A stretch of DNA of 64,000 bases. Origin: Burkholderia sp. BCC0322. Its GTDB lineage: Bacteria; Pseudomonadota; Gammaproteobacteria; Burkholderiales; Burkholderiaceae. Where the stretch lies: assembly GCF_902833045.1 (NCBI RefSeq), contig NZ_CADFDU010000014.1, positions 62,001 through 126,000 on the forward strand, written 5' to 3'. Positions 63,345 to 64,000 of the stretch are shown piece by piece. The notes beneath the pieces are model-generated. The model made no database searches. It saw nothing but the letters and a program-made list of their open reading frames with translations, and was not told the origin of the DNA. The translations under genes and the position numbers were made by a program. Numbering within the stretch: position 1 is the first letter of the stretch; each line of letters begins with the position of its first letter.

Positions 63345-63382
63345 AAAGGGCCGGGTTCCGTGGCGTACGGAATCCGGCCCTT
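63345..63382. terminator. Terminator between the parA-like gene and panD
   Basis: GGGCCGGGTTCCG (63348-63360) pairs with CGGAATCCGGCCC (63368-63380), allowing one G-T. A short A run on the left gives a U-tract for panD on the minus strand. Confidence 0.8.
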
Positions 63383-63439
63383 CGACCACGAGCGGCGCGG
63401 CTGCTCCCGCGCACCAGGCTGCGCGGATGGCCGTTCAGG

Positions 63440-63826
63440 TCAGGTCCAGTTCTGCGTCGGCACGTGATCGCGGTGGCCCTTGATCTTGTTGCCGTCGTCG
63501 ATGAACACGAGCTTCGGCTTCCAGCCGGCCTGCAGCTCGGCATCGTCGACCATCGCGAATGCCGCGATGATCACGAGGTCGCCGAGTTGCGCGCGACGCG
63601 CGGCCGAGCCGTTCAGCGAGATCATCCCGCTGCCGCGCTCACCCTTGATCGCGTACGTCGAGAAGCGCTCGCCGTTGTTGATGTTCCAGATGTCGATCCG
63701 TTCGTTTTCGATGATGCCCGATGCTTCGAGCAGGTCTTCGTCGATCGCGCACGAGCCTTCGTAGTGCAGCTCGCAGTGCGTGACGGCCGCGCGATGGATC
63801 TTCGATTTGAGCATGTGGCGCTGCAT
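63440..63826 (-). CDS. panD: Aspartate 1-decarboxylase
   Basis: Pyruvoyl enzyme of 128 residues that makes beta-alanine for pantothenate. It begins [20 protein letters not shown] and carries the self-cleavage site YEGSCAID, where cleavage between Gly24 and Ser25 generates the pyruvoyl group. Further motifs are [20 protein letters not shown] and [20 protein letters not shown]. It lies 45 bp after panC on the same strand. Confidence 0.97.
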   Translation of the reverse strand: MQRHMLKSKIHRAAVTHCELHYEGSCAIDEDLLEASGIIENERIDIWNINNGERFSTYAIKGERGSGMISLNGSAARRAQLGDLVIIAAFAMVDDAELQAGWKPKLVFIDDGNKIKGHRDHVPTQNWT

Positions 63827-63871
63827 GGTGTCTCCGTGATGCGTCGTGAGAGGCGCGGGCGGGGCGGCCCG

Positions 63872-64000
<129 letters not shown>

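Overview
The window is a GC-rich, gene-dense stretch of a betaproteobacterial chromosome. Protein content, gene order (ribF-ileS, fkpB-ispH, rpmB-rpmG, lptF/lptG opposite pepA-holC, zapA beside 6S RNA, a cysI-DUF934-cysHDN operon) and the Burkholderia-like hypothetical proteins point to Burkholderia, most likely the B. cepacia complex, main chromosome. I see no phage, insertion sequence, CRISPR array or resistance cassette. Almost all of it is core metabolism and housekeeping.

Layout. 1-4 kb: ileS (cut by the left edge) and ribF on the minus strand. 4-9 kb: purN, an RsmB-type rRNA methyltransferase, an MscS channel and a fatty-acid desaturase. 8.9-12.7 kb: de novo NAD genes nadA-nadC (plus) facing nadB (minus), preceded by three 49-bp hairpin repeats. 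12.9-16 kb: rpmG/rpmB and radC (minus), then fkpB-ispH (plus). 16-21 kb: a LIV-type branched-chain amino-acid ABC transporter (livHMGF) whose own substrate-binding gene survives only as an eroded reading frame. 21-30 kb: mixed metabolic genes, including an argD-like aminotransferase with a candidate arginine attenuator, and an SDR oxidoreductase with a LysR regulator. 29.9-30.5 kb: decayed gene fragments and a tiny lipoprotein. Then tRNA-Leu(CAA), a periplasmic binding protein and cysB. 33-39.9 kb: sulfate assimilation and siroheme genes. 39.9-45.5 kb: lptG/lptF, pepA, holC, a hypothetical protein and a cytochrome c. 45.6-51.8 kb: ilvD with a divergent LysR gene, lgt, a SIMPL protein, an EVE protein, 6S RNA, zapA and a zapB-like gene. 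52-61.7 kb: a cobalamin uptake and late-assembly island behind a cobalamin riboswitch. 61.8-64 kb: a small secreted peptide, DoxX, a ParA-like ATPase, panD and the end of panC.

The genes form pathways. nadA, nadB and nadC make nicotinate mononucleotide from aspartate. cysD/cysN/cysH/cysI reduce sulfate through APS, and cobA and cbiX supply siroheme for cysI. The B12 island imports corrinoids (BtuC, BtuD, BtuF) and performs nucleotide-loop assembly (CobU, CobT, CobS, CobC), aminopropanol-arm attachment (CobD, CbiB) and amidation (CobQ). LptF/LptG extract lipopolysaccharide. PanD and PanC feed coenzyme A.

The most promising unexpected signal lies in front of the argD-like gene: a promoter, a 27-codon leader ORF with four consecutive arginine codons, a dyad over the leader stop codon, and an intrinsic terminator before the structural gene. 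This is the architecture of a transcription attenuator.
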